From: Methanosarcinaceae archaeon
GTDB lineage: Archaea > Halobacteriota > Methanosarcinia > Methanosarcinales > Methanosarcinaceae
Length of the DNA: 13,487 bases
Direction: 5' to 3'
Assembly: GCA_020793555.1 (NCBI GenBank)
Contig: DQIO01000280.1
Coordinates: 1-13,487, forward strand
The number at the start of each line of letters is the position of its first letter. Position 1 is the first letter of the stretch. This document shows, piece after piece, positions 1-6,648 of the stretch. A program made the translations under genes and the position numbers. The notes under the pieces are model-generated. The model saw only the letters and a list, made by a program, of their open reading frames with translations, did not search any database and had not been told where the DNA came from.

Positions 1-590
1 ATGTAGATTTGGTGCTCCGATCAGGAAAAGACTTTATCCACGAAAGGCTACTGAAACAAAACTAAAGAATGTTGCACACAATGTTCGGAGAATTGGGTAT
101 CTTGAGATCATTGATGGCATTATTCCTCATTGGCCATGTAGGGGGAATAAATGAATTTTGTCCCAAGGCCGAACACCCAGACTTAACAGCTGAAATGATT
201 ATAGAGATTTATAAAAGCAGAGATATTGTTGAGGAGGGATTTAGGGCTCTGAAATCTGATATGGGGATTAATCCTACATATCATAGTAAAGATGTGCGTA
301 TTGAGACCCATGTGGTTTTAGTTGTTTTTGGATATTTGTTGCTCTCGCTATTGAAAGTTATTCTGAACTAGAAAGAGATGAAGTATTCTTTTGAACACTT
401 GAAAGAGACGATTAAATCTGGAAATGCAGTGGAAGGGTTCTATGAAAATGAACAACTGAAAAATCGGCTTTATTTATGGAGACCGATTAAATTAAGAGAG
501 GAGTTAGAAGAGATTTTCAAAGTATTGAAGATTAAGATTCCACAATTTGATGTGAAAGAAGTTATACCTACAAAATCGGAGGACTTTTAG
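1..590 (+). pseudogene. IS1634-like DDE transposase remnant (C-terminal part, disrupted)
   Basis: C-terminal end of an insertion-sequence transposase. From about 160 the frame reads EHPDLTAEM, IEIYKSRDIVEEGFRALKS and NPTYHSKDVRIETH. This is the Y-x3-VE-x2-F-x2-LK 'YREK-like' region around the last acidic catalytic residue of IS1634/IS4-type DDE transposases; the Glu of VEEGFRALK is the candidate third carboxylate. A TAG at 369-371 interrupts the frame, and the same frame resumes without any shift (KYSFEHLKETIKSGNAVEGF) to a TAG at 588-590. The resumed part ends in the IS1634-type tail EELEEIFKVLKIKIPQFDV. Upstream of about 69 this frame contains a TAA, while the +2 frame is open to 170, so an additional frameshift or deletion is likely. 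The N-terminal catalytic Asp residues are outside the window or lost. It is probably inactive unless the internal UAG is read through as pyrrolysine. Family assignment is by motif recognition only. Confidence 0.75.
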
Positions 591-667
591 AAGTATATTG
601 CCTTGATTGATATCGATTATGGTAATTTTTTGGCTTGTTTTTTGTCAAAGATGGGACATAAATAAAA

Positions 668-745
668 AAAGATTCTCTTTAACATTTTATGGGCAACATC
701 ACTATTCAGGATATATTTTCAAACATGGGTATCACATTGCCTGAA
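668..745 (+). repeat. Diverged ~80-nt repeat, copy 1
   Basis: This stretch (core TCTTTAAC, then ACATCACTATT, then GATATATT, then CATTGCC) resembles 2575-2656 along its length with scattered substitutions and small indels. Copy 1 lies downstream of the transposase remnant, so it may be the 3' non-coding end of that insertion sequence. Copy 2 would then be a solo remnant. Confidence 0.6.
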
Positions 746-765
746 TTATTCGATGTCGAATAATT
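744..765. repeat. Perfect 10-bp inverted repeat (hairpin)
   Basis: AATTATTCGA (744-753), a 2-nt spacer, then its exact reverse complement TCGAATAATT (756-765). It immediately follows repeat copy 1 and lies between the transposase remnant and the converging toxin gene. It could be a subterminal hairpin of the mobile element or a terminator; there is no T-run directly after it on the plus strand. Confidence 0.65.
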
Positions 766-836
766 ACCCACCCTATGTTGTGGATATCCAAAAGAATAAT
801 CATTTTTGCAGGAAACATAAAAGATGTTTACGCGCC

Positions 837-1103
837 TTAATGTTTGTAGATATTATCATGATGGTCATAATCTTCCAGCGTAACGCTCTTTGATCCTTCA
901 TCAACAGAAAATAATAGCACGAAATGTTTATCCACATGTACCCTTTTCCAATCATTCAAGGGTGTACGAAGATTCTTATATCTATGGGGATCAGTCAGGA
1001 TCTCATCGACTTTCTTAAAAACAATCTCTACCTGTACCCTATTCTTTTTAGCCAGTTTCTTAAGGGTCTTTTCAAGACCGGGCTTAATCTTTAATGTGTA
1101 CAT
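837..1103 (-). CDS. RelE/ParE-family toxin (putative mRNA interferase)
   Basis: Small basic protein of 88 residues with the RelE-superfamily layout. It has an N-terminal strand (MYTLKIKPG), two Lys-rich helices (about 8-37), then strands carrying WKRVHVDKHFVLLFSVDE (52-69), and the typical archaeal C-terminal block EDYDHHDNIYKH (77-88). Candidate catalytic/RNA-contacting residues by family analogy are Arg54, the histidines at 81-82 and Tyr86. In the family the toxin cleaves mRNA on the ribosome and is neutralised by wrapping of the cognate antitoxin. The gene starts 4 nt after the antitoxin stop, in the usual antitoxin-first order, so the two are co-transcribed and probably translationally coupled. 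It ends in TAA. The exact RNA target and activity cannot be read from sequence. A ParE-type gyrase toxin is less likely because of the DHHDxIY ending. Confidence 0.85.
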   Translation of the reverse strand: MYTLKIKPGLEKTLKKLAKKNRVQVEIVFKKVDEILTDPHRYKNLRTPLNDWKRVHVDKHFVLLFSVDEGSKSVTLEDYDHHDNIYKH

Positions 1104-1107
1104 GAGA

Positions 1108-1347
1108 TCAAAGACCCAATCGTTTCTTTAGACCTTCAACATTGCCTACATTGACAGAATCCTGCCGCATTATTTTTTTGACCTTATCCACATATTCAGG
1201 TCTGAGTTCAGGTTCGAGTATTTCCTCTTCATATTGCAATGCCATAAGCTCAATAGCAGAACTTTTGTTCGTCAAACCATATTTTGCTTTGAGGATATTC
1301 AATACCCTGTTTGTATGCTCATCAATATTTATGAAAGCTTGAACCAT
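1108..1347 (-). CDS. DUF2683-type antitoxin of the RelE pair
   Basis: 79-residue protein starting MVQAFINIDEHTNRVLNILK, followed by the GLTNKSSAIELMALQYEEE helix and the ILEPELRPEYV segment. This matches the DUF2683 family, common in Methanosarcinales next to RelE-like toxins. The N-terminal half looks like a ribbon-helix-helix DNA-binding unit (short strand VQAFINI plus two helices) and the acidic-to-basic C-terminal part would contact the toxin. The ATG at 1347 is preferred: an AAGGTG Shine-Dalgarno lies at 1354-1359 with a 6-nt spacer. An in-frame GTG at 1356 would add MLY but lies within that Shine-Dalgarno. A palindrome at 1368-1384 lies just upstream and suggests autoregulation. The gene ends in TGA, 4 nt before the toxin start. 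Confidence 0.8.
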   Translation of the reverse strand: MVQAFINIDEHTNRVLNILKAKYGLTNKSSAIELMALQYEEEILEPELRPEYVDKVKKIMRQDSVNVGNVEGLKKRLGL

Positions 1348-1367
1348 ATATAGCACCTTAACACCAT

Positions 1368-1384
1368 ATTAACATCATGTTAAT
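1368..1384. promoter_or_regulatory. Palindromic operator candidate upstream of the toxin-antitoxin pair
   Basis: ATTAACAT, a 1-nt centre, then ATGTTAAT form a perfect 8-bp inverted repeat about 20 nt upstream of the antitoxin start. A further TTAACA half-site at 1358-1363 sits 11 nt (about one helical turn) from the TTAACA inside the palindrome. Ribbon-helix-helix antitoxins bind such half-sites to repress their own operon; binding here is inference. Confidence 0.5.
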
Positions 1385-1438
1385 AAGTAGTTTTCGTGTG
1401 CGAACACACAAATGCACTGCATGTGATTGAACATAAAT

Positions 1439-1448
1439 TCTTTTATAT
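1439..1448. promoter_or_regulatory. TATA-box candidate shared by divergent genes
   Basis: CTTTTATATT reads TTTATATT on the plus strand (about 41-48 nt before the ATG of the SUMF1-like gene at 1489) and TATAAAAG on the minus strand, facing the toxin-antitoxin operon. Spacing fits a transcript starting near 1470 for the plus-strand gene. Direction was assigned by eye. Confidence 0.4.
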
Positions 1449-1488
1449 TATTGTAAATATGTGTATACTCATCATCGGTGGTTAAAAA

Positions 1489-2379
1489 ATGGCAGATATC
1501 GAAATAAAACGTGGTTATGAAATTCTTCCTGACAACAATATCAGGGAGCGTATGCCAAAAAAGAAGAGCAAGATCCGCAAGAATATTTTCATGCTGGTAA
1601 TTGTGCTTGGTGCACTGCTTGTAGGATTTATAATGTTTACATCTGGTTCTGGCGTTATTCATGATGTGTCGTCGCTTTTTAACCAAAAAACCATTACTAA
1701 TTCAATCGGAATGAAGCTCGTGCTAATACCTGCTGGCGAGTTTAAGATGGGGGAGCCATCAGATGAGAGCTGGTATGGTTCAGGCCCGGCGCATATTGTG
1801 AATATTGGAAAACCGTACTATATGGGTAAGTACGAGGTCACACAGAAGCAATGGGTTAAGGTGATGGGTGACAATCCATCTGATTTCGAGGGTAATAATT
1901 TGCCTGTTATGAGCGTTTCATGGAATGATGCACAGGAATTCATCAAGAAACTCAATACAAAGGAGGGCACGAACAAGTATCGCTTACCGTCAGAAGCTGA
2001 ATGGGAATACGCGGCGCGTGCCGGAACAACTACACGATATTCCTTTGGTGATAGTGAATCAGATCTTGATGATTATGCTTGGCATTCTGAGAAGTATGGC
2101 ATTGAGCCTCATCCTGTCGGTAAGAAAAAATCCAATCCTTGGGGCTTGTATGATATGCAGGGTAACGTCTGGGAATGGGTTCAGGACGAATGGCATGATA
2201 ACTATTATGGTGCTCCTTCTGATGGGAGTGTTTGGGGTGGTGGAGTTAGATCTACCGTAGTCATGCGCGGCGGTAGCTGTACCAGCGATGCCAAAAACTG
2301 TCAGTTGGCGGTTCGCAGCGAAAGTTACCCTGTCCACAGCTCCCCATACCTTGGTTTCCGCCTTCTTAAGGAGATGTAG
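1489..2379 (+). CDS. Membrane-anchored SUMF1/formylglycine-generating-enzyme-domain protein
   Basis: 296 residues. A short charged N-terminus (1-32) is followed by one membrane segment (33-51, IFMLVIVLGALLVGFIMF), then an extracellular FGE-sulfatase domain from about residue 70 to the end. Family landmarks in order are NSIGMKLVLIPAGEFKMGE (71-89), YYMGKYEVTQKQW (110-122), LPVMSVSWNDAQEF (138-151), YRLPSEAEWEYAARAG (164-179), WGLYDMQGNVWEW (218-230), RGGS (260-263) and YLGFRLL (287-293). In true formylglycine-generating enzymes two cysteines coordinate copper in the block after GGS. Here Cys264 and Cys271 are present, but the position of the first catalytic Cys appears to be Ser266, so sulfatase-activating activity is doubtful. 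Many SUMF1-fold proteins have other or unknown roles. A GGTGG ribosome site lies 7 nt before the ATG. It ends in TAG. No sulfatase gene is in the window. Confidence 0.85.
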   Translation: MADIEIKRGYEILPDNNIRERMPKKKSKIRKNIFMLVIVLGALLVGFIMFTSGSGVIHDVSSLFNQKTITNSIGMKLVLIPAGEFKMGEPSDESWYGSGPAHIVNIGKPYYMGKYEVTQKQWVKVMGDNPSDFEGNNLPVMSVSWNDAQEFIKKLNTKEGTNKYRLPSEAEWEYAARAGTTTRYSFGDSESDLDDYAWHSEKYGIEPHPVGKKKSNPWGLYDMQGNVWEWVQDEWHDNYYGAPSDGSVWGGGVRSTVVMRGGSCTSDAKNCQLAVRSESYPVHSSPYLGFRLLKEM

Positions 2380-2416
2380 TTACTTTCGACTTTGTTGCAC
2401 TTCATGGAATGACAAT

Positions 2417-2424
2417 AAAAAAAA
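2417..2424 (-). terminator. Oligo-U terminator after tRNA-Leu
   Basis: Eight consecutive A residues on the plus strand give a U8 run 6 nt after the encoded CCA of the minus-strand tRNA. Such U-tracts terminate archaeal transcription. It also separates the tRNA from the convergent SUMF1-like gene. Confidence 0.6.
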
Positions 2425-2432
2425 GTATTTGG

Positions 2433-2517
2433 TGCGGGAGGTGCGATTCGAACGCACGAACTCCTACGAGACTAGGCTCTGAACCTAGCGCCTTTGACCT
2501 GGCTGGGCAACTCCCGC
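2433..2517 (-). tRNA. tRNA-Leu (anticodon CAG)
   Basis: On the minus strand the sequence folds as a type II tRNA. The acceptor stem is GCGGGAG/CTCCCGC, the D stem GCC/GGC, the anticodon stem CTAGG/CCTAG with loop TTCAGAG (anticodon CAG, plus-strand 2479-2481), a long variable arm with stem CTC/GAG, and the T stem GTGCG/CGCAC with loop TTCGAAT. The discriminator is A. A 3' CCA is encoded (2430-2432), continuous with the acceptor end. The long variable arm and CAG anticodon identify leucine, reading CUG codons. No intron is visible. A TTTAAC motif at 2551-2556 (minus) could serve as its TATA element. Confidence 0.95.
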
Positions 2518-2574
2518 AGTACGATGCGTCCACATAGAGCGCTTTTTGTAGTTAAACCTTATCATCCTCTATGA

Positions 2575-2656
2575 AAAAGAAGTTTCTTTAACGTTGTTTG
2601 GGTACATCACTATTGAGGGATATATTGTCAAATATATGGAAATGCATTGCCAGAAT
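2575..2656 (+). repeat. Diverged ~80-nt repeat, copy 2
   Basis: Second copy of the sequence at 668-745, sharing the ordered blocks TTCTTTAAC, ACATCACTATT, GATATATT, TGTCAAA and CATTGCC. There is no transposase next to it. It lies 57 nt from the 5' end of tRNA-Leu and is followed directly by a large inverted repeat. It is probably a solo remnant of the same mobile element. Confidence 0.55.
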
Positions 2657-2659
2657 AAA

Positions 2660-2731
2660 TTGACAGGATGAACAGGATTGACAGGATACAAGTGGGCCGC
2701 CCCATCCTGTAAATCCTGTTCATCCCGTCAA
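2660..2731. repeat. Large imperfect inverted repeat built of ACAGGAT units
   Basis: The left arm 2660-2687 contains GACAGGAT, GAACAGGAT and GACAGGAT in series. The right arm 2704-2731 is its reverse complement at 26 of 28 positions. The 16-nt middle contains TGGG/CCCA, which extends the hairpin. ACAGGAT-type repeats of this kind recur in many archaeal and bacterial genomes as intergenic elements of unknown role (general knowledge). A second small hairpin follows (AATATTGA/TCAATATT within 2732-2752). Together they could terminate argF, which ends at 2788. Confidence 0.75.
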
Positions 2732-2787
2732 ATATTGATCTACTCAATATTGAAGAGATCAAAAAAAGATTAAATTGACAGCACCCC

Positions 2788-3693
2788 TCACGCCATCAAC
2801 TTGAGCATAAGTGCCTTCTGCGCATGCAGACGGTTCTCTGCCTGTTCGAATACCACTGAATGAGGACCATCCAGAACTTCCGCTGTTATCTCCTCGCCCC
2901 TGTGGGCAGGTAGGCAGTGCATCACAATGGCATCATGTTTTGCAAGACTCACAAGTTCAGAATTTATCTGGTAGTTTGCCAGATCATGCATCCGTTTCTC
3001 AACCTCATCCTCATCGCCCATCGAGATCCACACATCCGTGTAAAAAACATCAGCATTCTTTGCAGCCTCTGCCGGATCATTGGTGATCATAACATTTCCA
3101 CCCATCGCTCTTGCCTGAGCCACAATATCCTCATCAGGTTCATACCCTTCCGGGCATGCCACCACAATATCCATACCAACGATAGCACATCCTAAAATTG
3201 CGGAATTGCAGACATTGTTCCCATCCCCGATCCATGCATACTTCAGACCACTGAGCCGGTTTTTGAACTCCTGTATCGTAAGCAGGTCTGCAAGTATCTG
3301 GCACGGGTGTTCCTTATCGGACAGCGCATTGATAACAGGAACACTTGCATGTTCTGCAAGGTCCACAACAGTATCATGGCTGTTCACCCTTGCAGTAATA
3401 CCGTGCACATATCCCGACAGCACGCGCGCCGTATCTGCCACAGTCTCACCGCGCCCGATCTGGATGTCCCTGTAATTCAAGTAAAGCGCATGACCGCCAA
3501 GGTCAGCCATACCGGCCTCAAAAGATACCCGTGTGCGGGTGGATGATTTTTCAAATATCATTGCAAGGCTCTTATTCTTCAGAAGGTCTGTCACCTTACC
3601 GCGAAGACGCTTTTCCTTCAGGTCCTCTGCCATATCGAGAAGTTCAATAATCTCCTCATTAGAGAAGTCAGCTATTGAGATTAGATGTTTCAT
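2788..3693 (-). CDS. argF: Ornithine carbamoyltransferase
   Basis: Transfers the carbamoyl group from carbamoyl phosphate to ornithine to give citrulline in arginine biosynthesis; cytosolic, with a homotrimeric catalytic unit. At 301 residues it has normal family length. Visible signatures are [20 protein letters not shown] (50-69, carbamoyl-phosphate loop STRTR), [12 protein letters not shown] (126-137, HPCQ), DVWISMGDE (220-228, the SMG ornithine loop) and [11 protein letters not shown] (259-269, the HCLP motif that separates ornithine from aspartate carbamoyltransferases). The ATG at 3693 begins [10 protein letters not shown], the common family start, with GAG of a weak ribosome site at 3703-3705. 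An in-frame TTG at 3702 would add three residues but abuts that GAG. A TATA element sits about 95 nt upstream. The gene ends in TGA before the hairpin repeat. purD lies upstream on the same strand. Confidence 0.97.
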   Translation of the reverse strand: MKHLISIADFSNEEIIELLDMAEDLKEKRLRGKVTDLLKNKSLAMIFEKSSTRTRVSFEAGMADLGGHALYLNYRDIQIGRGETVADTARVLSGYVHGITARVNSHDTVVDLAEHASVPVINALSDKEHPCQILADLLTIQEFKNRLSGLKYAWIGDGNNVCNSAILGCAIVGMDIVVACPEGYEPDEDIVAQARAMGGNVMITNDPAEAAKNADVFYTDVWISMGDEDEVEKRMHDLANYQINSELVSLAKHDAIVMHCLPAHRGEEITAEVLDGPHSVVFEQAENRLHAQKALMLKLMA

Positions 3694-3784
3694 ATCAATC
3701 AACTCAAATTGTCATTAGATCATTGTAAATAAATACAAGAAAATTCTCCCTTCGGTCGAATTTACTTGATGCATACAATTTTAC

Positions 3785-3794
3785 AAATTATATA
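3785..3794 (-). promoter_or_regulatory. TATA-box candidate for argF
   Basis: The minus strand reads TATATAATTT here, about 95 nt before the argF ATG. It lies just beyond the purD stop, suggesting argF can be transcribed separately from purD with a leader of about 65 nt. Confidence 0.4.
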
Positions 3795-3797
3795 CGA

Positions 3798-5102
3798 TCA
3801 AAACCCGCGAATCTCCTTCATGTGGTCGATCCTCTTCTGTACCACTGCCGCAGTACCGATATCACGTCTTGAATGCAAATCGCCTTTTATATTATCCAGT
3901 GCATTCTGCGCAATCGCTTCCGCATCGGCAATGGAATCAGCCATACCGACAACAGCCACCGCTCTTGAGCCGGTGGTGTAAACCTTGCCATCCTTTTCAT
4001 ACACACTTGAATAGAACAAAAGCGCATCCCCGATGTCGCCTGCAACCACTTCACTATCCTTTGTCGGATCGTCAGGATAACCGGCAGGAACCGCATATTT
4101 ACACACCGTTGCCTTCTCACTGAACTTGACATCAAGATCAGCCAGAGTACCGTCCGCGATCGCGGAGATCACATCAACATAATCTGTTTCAAGAAGCGGC
4201 AAAACATTCATGGCTTCAGGGTCACCGAATCTTGCATTGAACTCAATAACTTTCGGTCCGTCCTTTGTTAGCATAAACTGACCGTACAGCGTTCCCTTGT
4301 ACAGTTCATTCGTCTCATCATATAGTGCCTTGACCGTATCCTTCATGATCTGTTTCGCCTGTTCAACATCATCGGATACAAGGAATGGCAAAAGAGCACC
4401 CGTGTTAGTATACGAACCCATACCACCGGTATTCGGACCAAGGTCGCCCTCAAACGCACGTTTGTGATCCTGAACAGTCGGTGCAAAGGCAAGCGACTTA
4501 CCGTCAACGAACGCTTGAAGCGTAAACTCTTCACCCACAAGGTTCTCTTCAATAACTACGCTATCACCCTCCAAAAGACTGGCAGCATACGTTTTGGCAG
4601 CCTCAATATCAGGAAGTTGGTCACCCATGACCTTAACACCTTTTCCACCTGTCAGACCTGCAGGTTTTACTGCCACATTTCCAACCTTATCAATAAATGC
4701 ATCCATTTCGCTCTTTTCTGTAAAAACACCAAAAACAGGGCATCCGCCAATGTTATGATTTTTCATGAAATTGCGAGCCCATGCCTTATCGAACTCGATC
4801 TGTGCAACCGCCCTTTTTGGACTAACAGCCTTGATGCCTGCATCTTCCAGCGCATCGGCAAGAGAAACTGCAAGCGGAGCTTCAGGTCCAACCACGGCAA
4901 TATCAATGTTCTTGGACTTTGCATAATCCACAACTTTTTTAACATCTGTCTCGTTCACAAGAAGATAATCCTCGCATAATCCTGCTATCCCCGGGTTCTT
5001 CTTTGCCATAACTGCGAACATGGTCGGATTTTTATTGCTCCTTGCAATCGCTTCAGCGATTGCATGCTCTCTTCCTCCGCCACCAACAACTAAAATATTC
5101 AT
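3798..5102 (-). CDS. purD: Phosphoribosylamine-glycine ligase (GAR synthetase)
   Basis: Second step of purine biosynthesis: joins glycine to 5-phosphoribosylamine with ATP to give GAR. The 434-residue length is typical for a stand-alone PurD. Domains in order: N-terminal dinucleotide-like fold [14 protein letters not shown] (1-14), GPEAPL (72-77); an ATP-grasp domain with [15 protein letters not shown] (146-160), [20 protein letters not shown] (211-230) and the PurD signature [12 protein letters not shown] (288-299); and a C-terminal domain with YAVPAGYP (336-343) and [10 protein letters not shown] (377-386). All expected key residues are present. A GAGGTT ribosome site lies 8 nt before the ATG. 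The gap to pyrE (upstream, same strand) is about 175 nt and A/T-rich, so it probably has its own promoter. It ends in TGA. Confidence 0.97.
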   Translation of the reverse strand: MNILVVGGGGREHAIAEAIARSNKNPTMFAVMAKKNPGIAGLCEDYLLVNETDVKKVVDYAKSKNIDIAVVGPEAPLAVSLADALEDAGIKAVSPKRAVAQIEFDKAWARNFMKNHNIGGCPVFGVFTEKSEMDAFIDKVGNVAVKPAGLTGGKGVKVMGDQLPDIEAAKTYAASLLEGDSVVIEENLVGEEFTLQAFVDGKSLAFAPTVQDHKRAFEGDLGPNTGGMGSYTNTGALLPFLVSDDVEQAKQIMKDTVKALYDETNELYKGTLYGQFMLTKDGPKVIEFNARFGDPEAMNVLPLLETDYVDVISAIADGTLADLDVKFSEKATVCKYAVPAGYPDDPTKDSEVVAGDIGDALLFYSSVYEKDGKVYTTGSRAVAVVGMADSIADAEAIAQNALDNIKGDLHSRRDIGTAAVVQKRIDHMKEIRGF

Positions 5103-5278
5103 ATATTAAACCTCATTAAAACTTTAAAAAAATTGAATTGGATTTTAAATCAAGATTGAATCCATTTTGAATCTCATATTAAACATCGATTTTGCTAAAT
5201 TTTTATGTAATTACCAAAATTAGAATAAAACCTACATTCAATGTGGTGACATAAATATCTTACGATTTCAAATCAACA

Positions 5279-5863
5279 TCAATCCTGAACTACAAGGTCA
5301 CTTGCCTTTACAAGAGGGATCAGGGCAACGCCAACCGAATCCAATCTCTCCCTCGCATTCTCCTCGCGATCAACCACAGTAATAACTGTATCAACAACCC
5401 CTCCGGCATCACGAACTGCGGATATCCCATCCAGCACCGAGCCGCCGCTTGTTGTGACATCTTCCATCAATACTACACGTGCGCCATCTGTCAGATCACC
5501 GACAAATCTCCCGCCTGTTCCGTAATCCTTAACGTCTTTCCGTACAAGCAAAAGTGGAAGTCCCGTCTCAAGTGAAACAGCTGTCGCAATAGGAACACCG
5601 CCAAGGGCAACACCGCCCACAATATCAAGATCAATGTCACGAATCTTTCCGGCAGCCTGCTGTGCGATTATACGAAGTGTGACGGGATCTGTGCTTGCTT
5701 TTTTAATATCTATGTAGTACTTACTTTTCTTTCCTGATGCAAGTGTAAAATCCCCGAACTTGACAGCGCCGCAATTCTTTAGCGCTGCAATAAGTTCTTC
5801 CTTTTTGTCATCTTTATCTTTATCTTTATCTTTATTTTTATCCTTATCTTCATCTACTGACAT
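5279..5863 (-). CDS. pyrE: Orotate phosphoribosyltransferase with Asp/Lys-rich N-terminal tail
   Basis: Converts orotate and PRPP to OMP, the fifth step of pyrimidine synthesis. Of 194 residues, positions 22-194 match the archaeal PyrE core: EELIAALKNCGAVKFGDFTL, ASGKKSKYYIDIKKAS (42-57), the Lys-rich flexible loop RKDVKDYGTGG (108-118) and the PRPP-binding loop VVLMEDVTTSGGSVLDGI (130-147). Residues 5-21 (alternating Asp and Lys) are an unusual low-complexity extension encoded by a hexanucleotide microsatellite and are not part of the catalytic fold. A GGTGGGA ribosome site 7 nt before the ATG supports this start, so the tail is probably translated. carS ends 42 nt upstream on the same strand, so the two genes are likely co-transcribed. 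It ends in TGA. Confidence 0.95.
   Translation of the reverse strand: MSVDEDKDKNKDKDKDKDDKKEELIAALKNCGAVKFGDFTLASGKKSKYYIDIKKASTDPVTLRIIAQQAAGKIRDIDLDIVGGVALGGVPIATAVSLETGLPLLLVRKDVKDYGTGGRFVGDLTDGARVVLMEDVTTSGGSVLDGISAVRDAGGVVDTVITVVDREENARERLDSVGVALIPLVKASDLVVQD
5810..5851 (-). repeat. Hexanucleotide microsatellite inside pyrE
   Basis: Seven tandem hexamers on the plus strand: four perfect ATCTTT units then three variants (ATTTTT, ATCCTT, ATCTTC). On the coding strand they give GAT/AAA codons for Asp-Lys repeats. The unit is a multiple of three, so slippage would change tail length without breaking the frame. Confidence 0.85.
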
Positions 5864-5905
5864 TGTTATATCCCACCATCATACCTTTTTTTATGTAGAC
5901 TTTGT

Positions 5906-6433
5906 TTACCATGGTTCTTTTTTGACACCAATGAAATATCCAATGATATTTGTCACCAGATGCAGCACAGGGGTAATTACCAACACTGTCACTACAACCC
6001 AGAATGAAAACATTGCAGTGAACCATTCTGGTGATATTAGATATGTAAACAGCCACGCACCTAAAACAAAGTCCAACTGGTCAATGACCGGAAGCGGAGC
6101 GCCTCGCTTCAAACCGAGCCTGCGTTTAAAGAAACTCATGAACATATCACCAAAAAGTGAACCGCATGAAAGGGCAAGTATCACAATAACCGAGCCTGTG
6201 GTGGTCATGCCAAATGCCGGCAGGGTTACGCCAAAAACTGCAAATCCATTCAAAGTTAGCCTCATCTGCAAAAGCCCGACTAACAAACCGCAGATAACAC
6301 CTACAAACAATCCGCGATACGTTTTTCCATCACCTAAAATCCTGCGACCATCCCCCATCGTCCGCCCGCCATCGATGGGTTTTCCACCACCGAATACGGC
6401 TGCGAGAGGGTTTGGGATGTATGCCGGAAGCAT
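5906..6433 (-). CDS. carS: CDP-archaeol synthase (CDP-2,3-bis-(O-geranylgeranyl)-sn-glycerol synthase)
   Basis: Integral membrane enzyme that activates digeranylgeranylglyceryl phosphate with CTP to CDP-archaeol, the precursor of archaeal phospholipid headgroups. Motifs: MLPAYIPNPLAAVFGGGKPI (1-20), GDGRRILGDGKTYRG (27-41), GDMFMSFFKRRLGLKRGAP (95-113) and IDQLDF (117-122), the CarS/DUF46 pattern related to CdsA. Hydrophobic segments lie at about 42-58, 64-76, 78-100, 122-135 and 140-168. The ATG at 6433 is the first canonical start, but the codons just upstream (6434-6475) encode IELIIIAIWL in the same frame, which looks like the first membrane helix found in CarS homologues. The true start is therefore uncertain; it could be a non-canonical codon, or an upstream ATG at 6497 after a frame change. 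It lies upstream of pyrE in the same likely operon. It ends in TAA. Confidence 0.93.
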   Translation of the reverse strand: MLPAYIPNPLAAVFGGGKPIDGGRTMGDGRRILGDGKTYRGLFVGVICGLLVGLLQMRLTLNGFAVFGVTLPAFGMTTTGSVIVILALSCGSLFGDMFMSFFKRRLGLKRGAPLPVIDQLDFVLGAWLFTYLISPEWFTAMFSFWVVVTVLVITPVLHLVTNIIGYFIGVKKEPW

Positions 6434-6510
6434 TAACCAAATTGCAATAATTATAAGTTCAATCGTGTTATCAACTCAAAACTTTTTTGTTTAACATGTG
6501 TAGCATCCGT

Positions 6511-6521
6511 ATTTAATATAT
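6511..6521 (-). promoter_or_regulatory. TATA-box candidate for carS-pyrE
   Basis: The minus strand reads ATATATTAAAT, a good archaeal TATA element. It predicts a transcript start near 6490, i.e. a leader of 55-60 nt to the ATG at 6433 but almost none if translation begins further upstream. Confidence 0.5.
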
Positions 6522-6560
6522 CGAGACAAAAATGATGGTTTGCCCATACTCTGACAAAAC

Positions 6561-6570
6561 CTTTATATTA
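6561..6570 (+). promoter_or_regulatory. TATA-box candidate for the split ccmF operon
   Basis: AAAACC followed by TTTATATTA is a good BRE-plus-TATA pattern. It predicts a start near 6590 and a leader of about 58 nt before the ATG at 6649. Confidence 0.5.
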
Positions 6571-6648
6571 GTATGGTATCTATACGGTGAGTGTATAATT
6601 GAATACAAATAAATCTCATTTTTAAAATAAATATTACAGGAATATAGT

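Noticed and set aside
1375..1686. 103-codon minus-strand ORF overlapping the SUMF1-like gene start
   Set aside because: Antisense shadow spanning the promoter region, without motifs.
2660..2731. Riboswitch or attachment site
   Set aside because: The arms are low-complexity ACAGGAT repeats; there is no integrase gene and no duplicate of the tRNA-Leu 3' end, so an att site is unsupported.
5760..6494. 244-codon plus-strand ORF
   Set aside because: Antisense shadow of pyrE and carS; its Ser/Leu run is the complement of the pyrE microsatellite.
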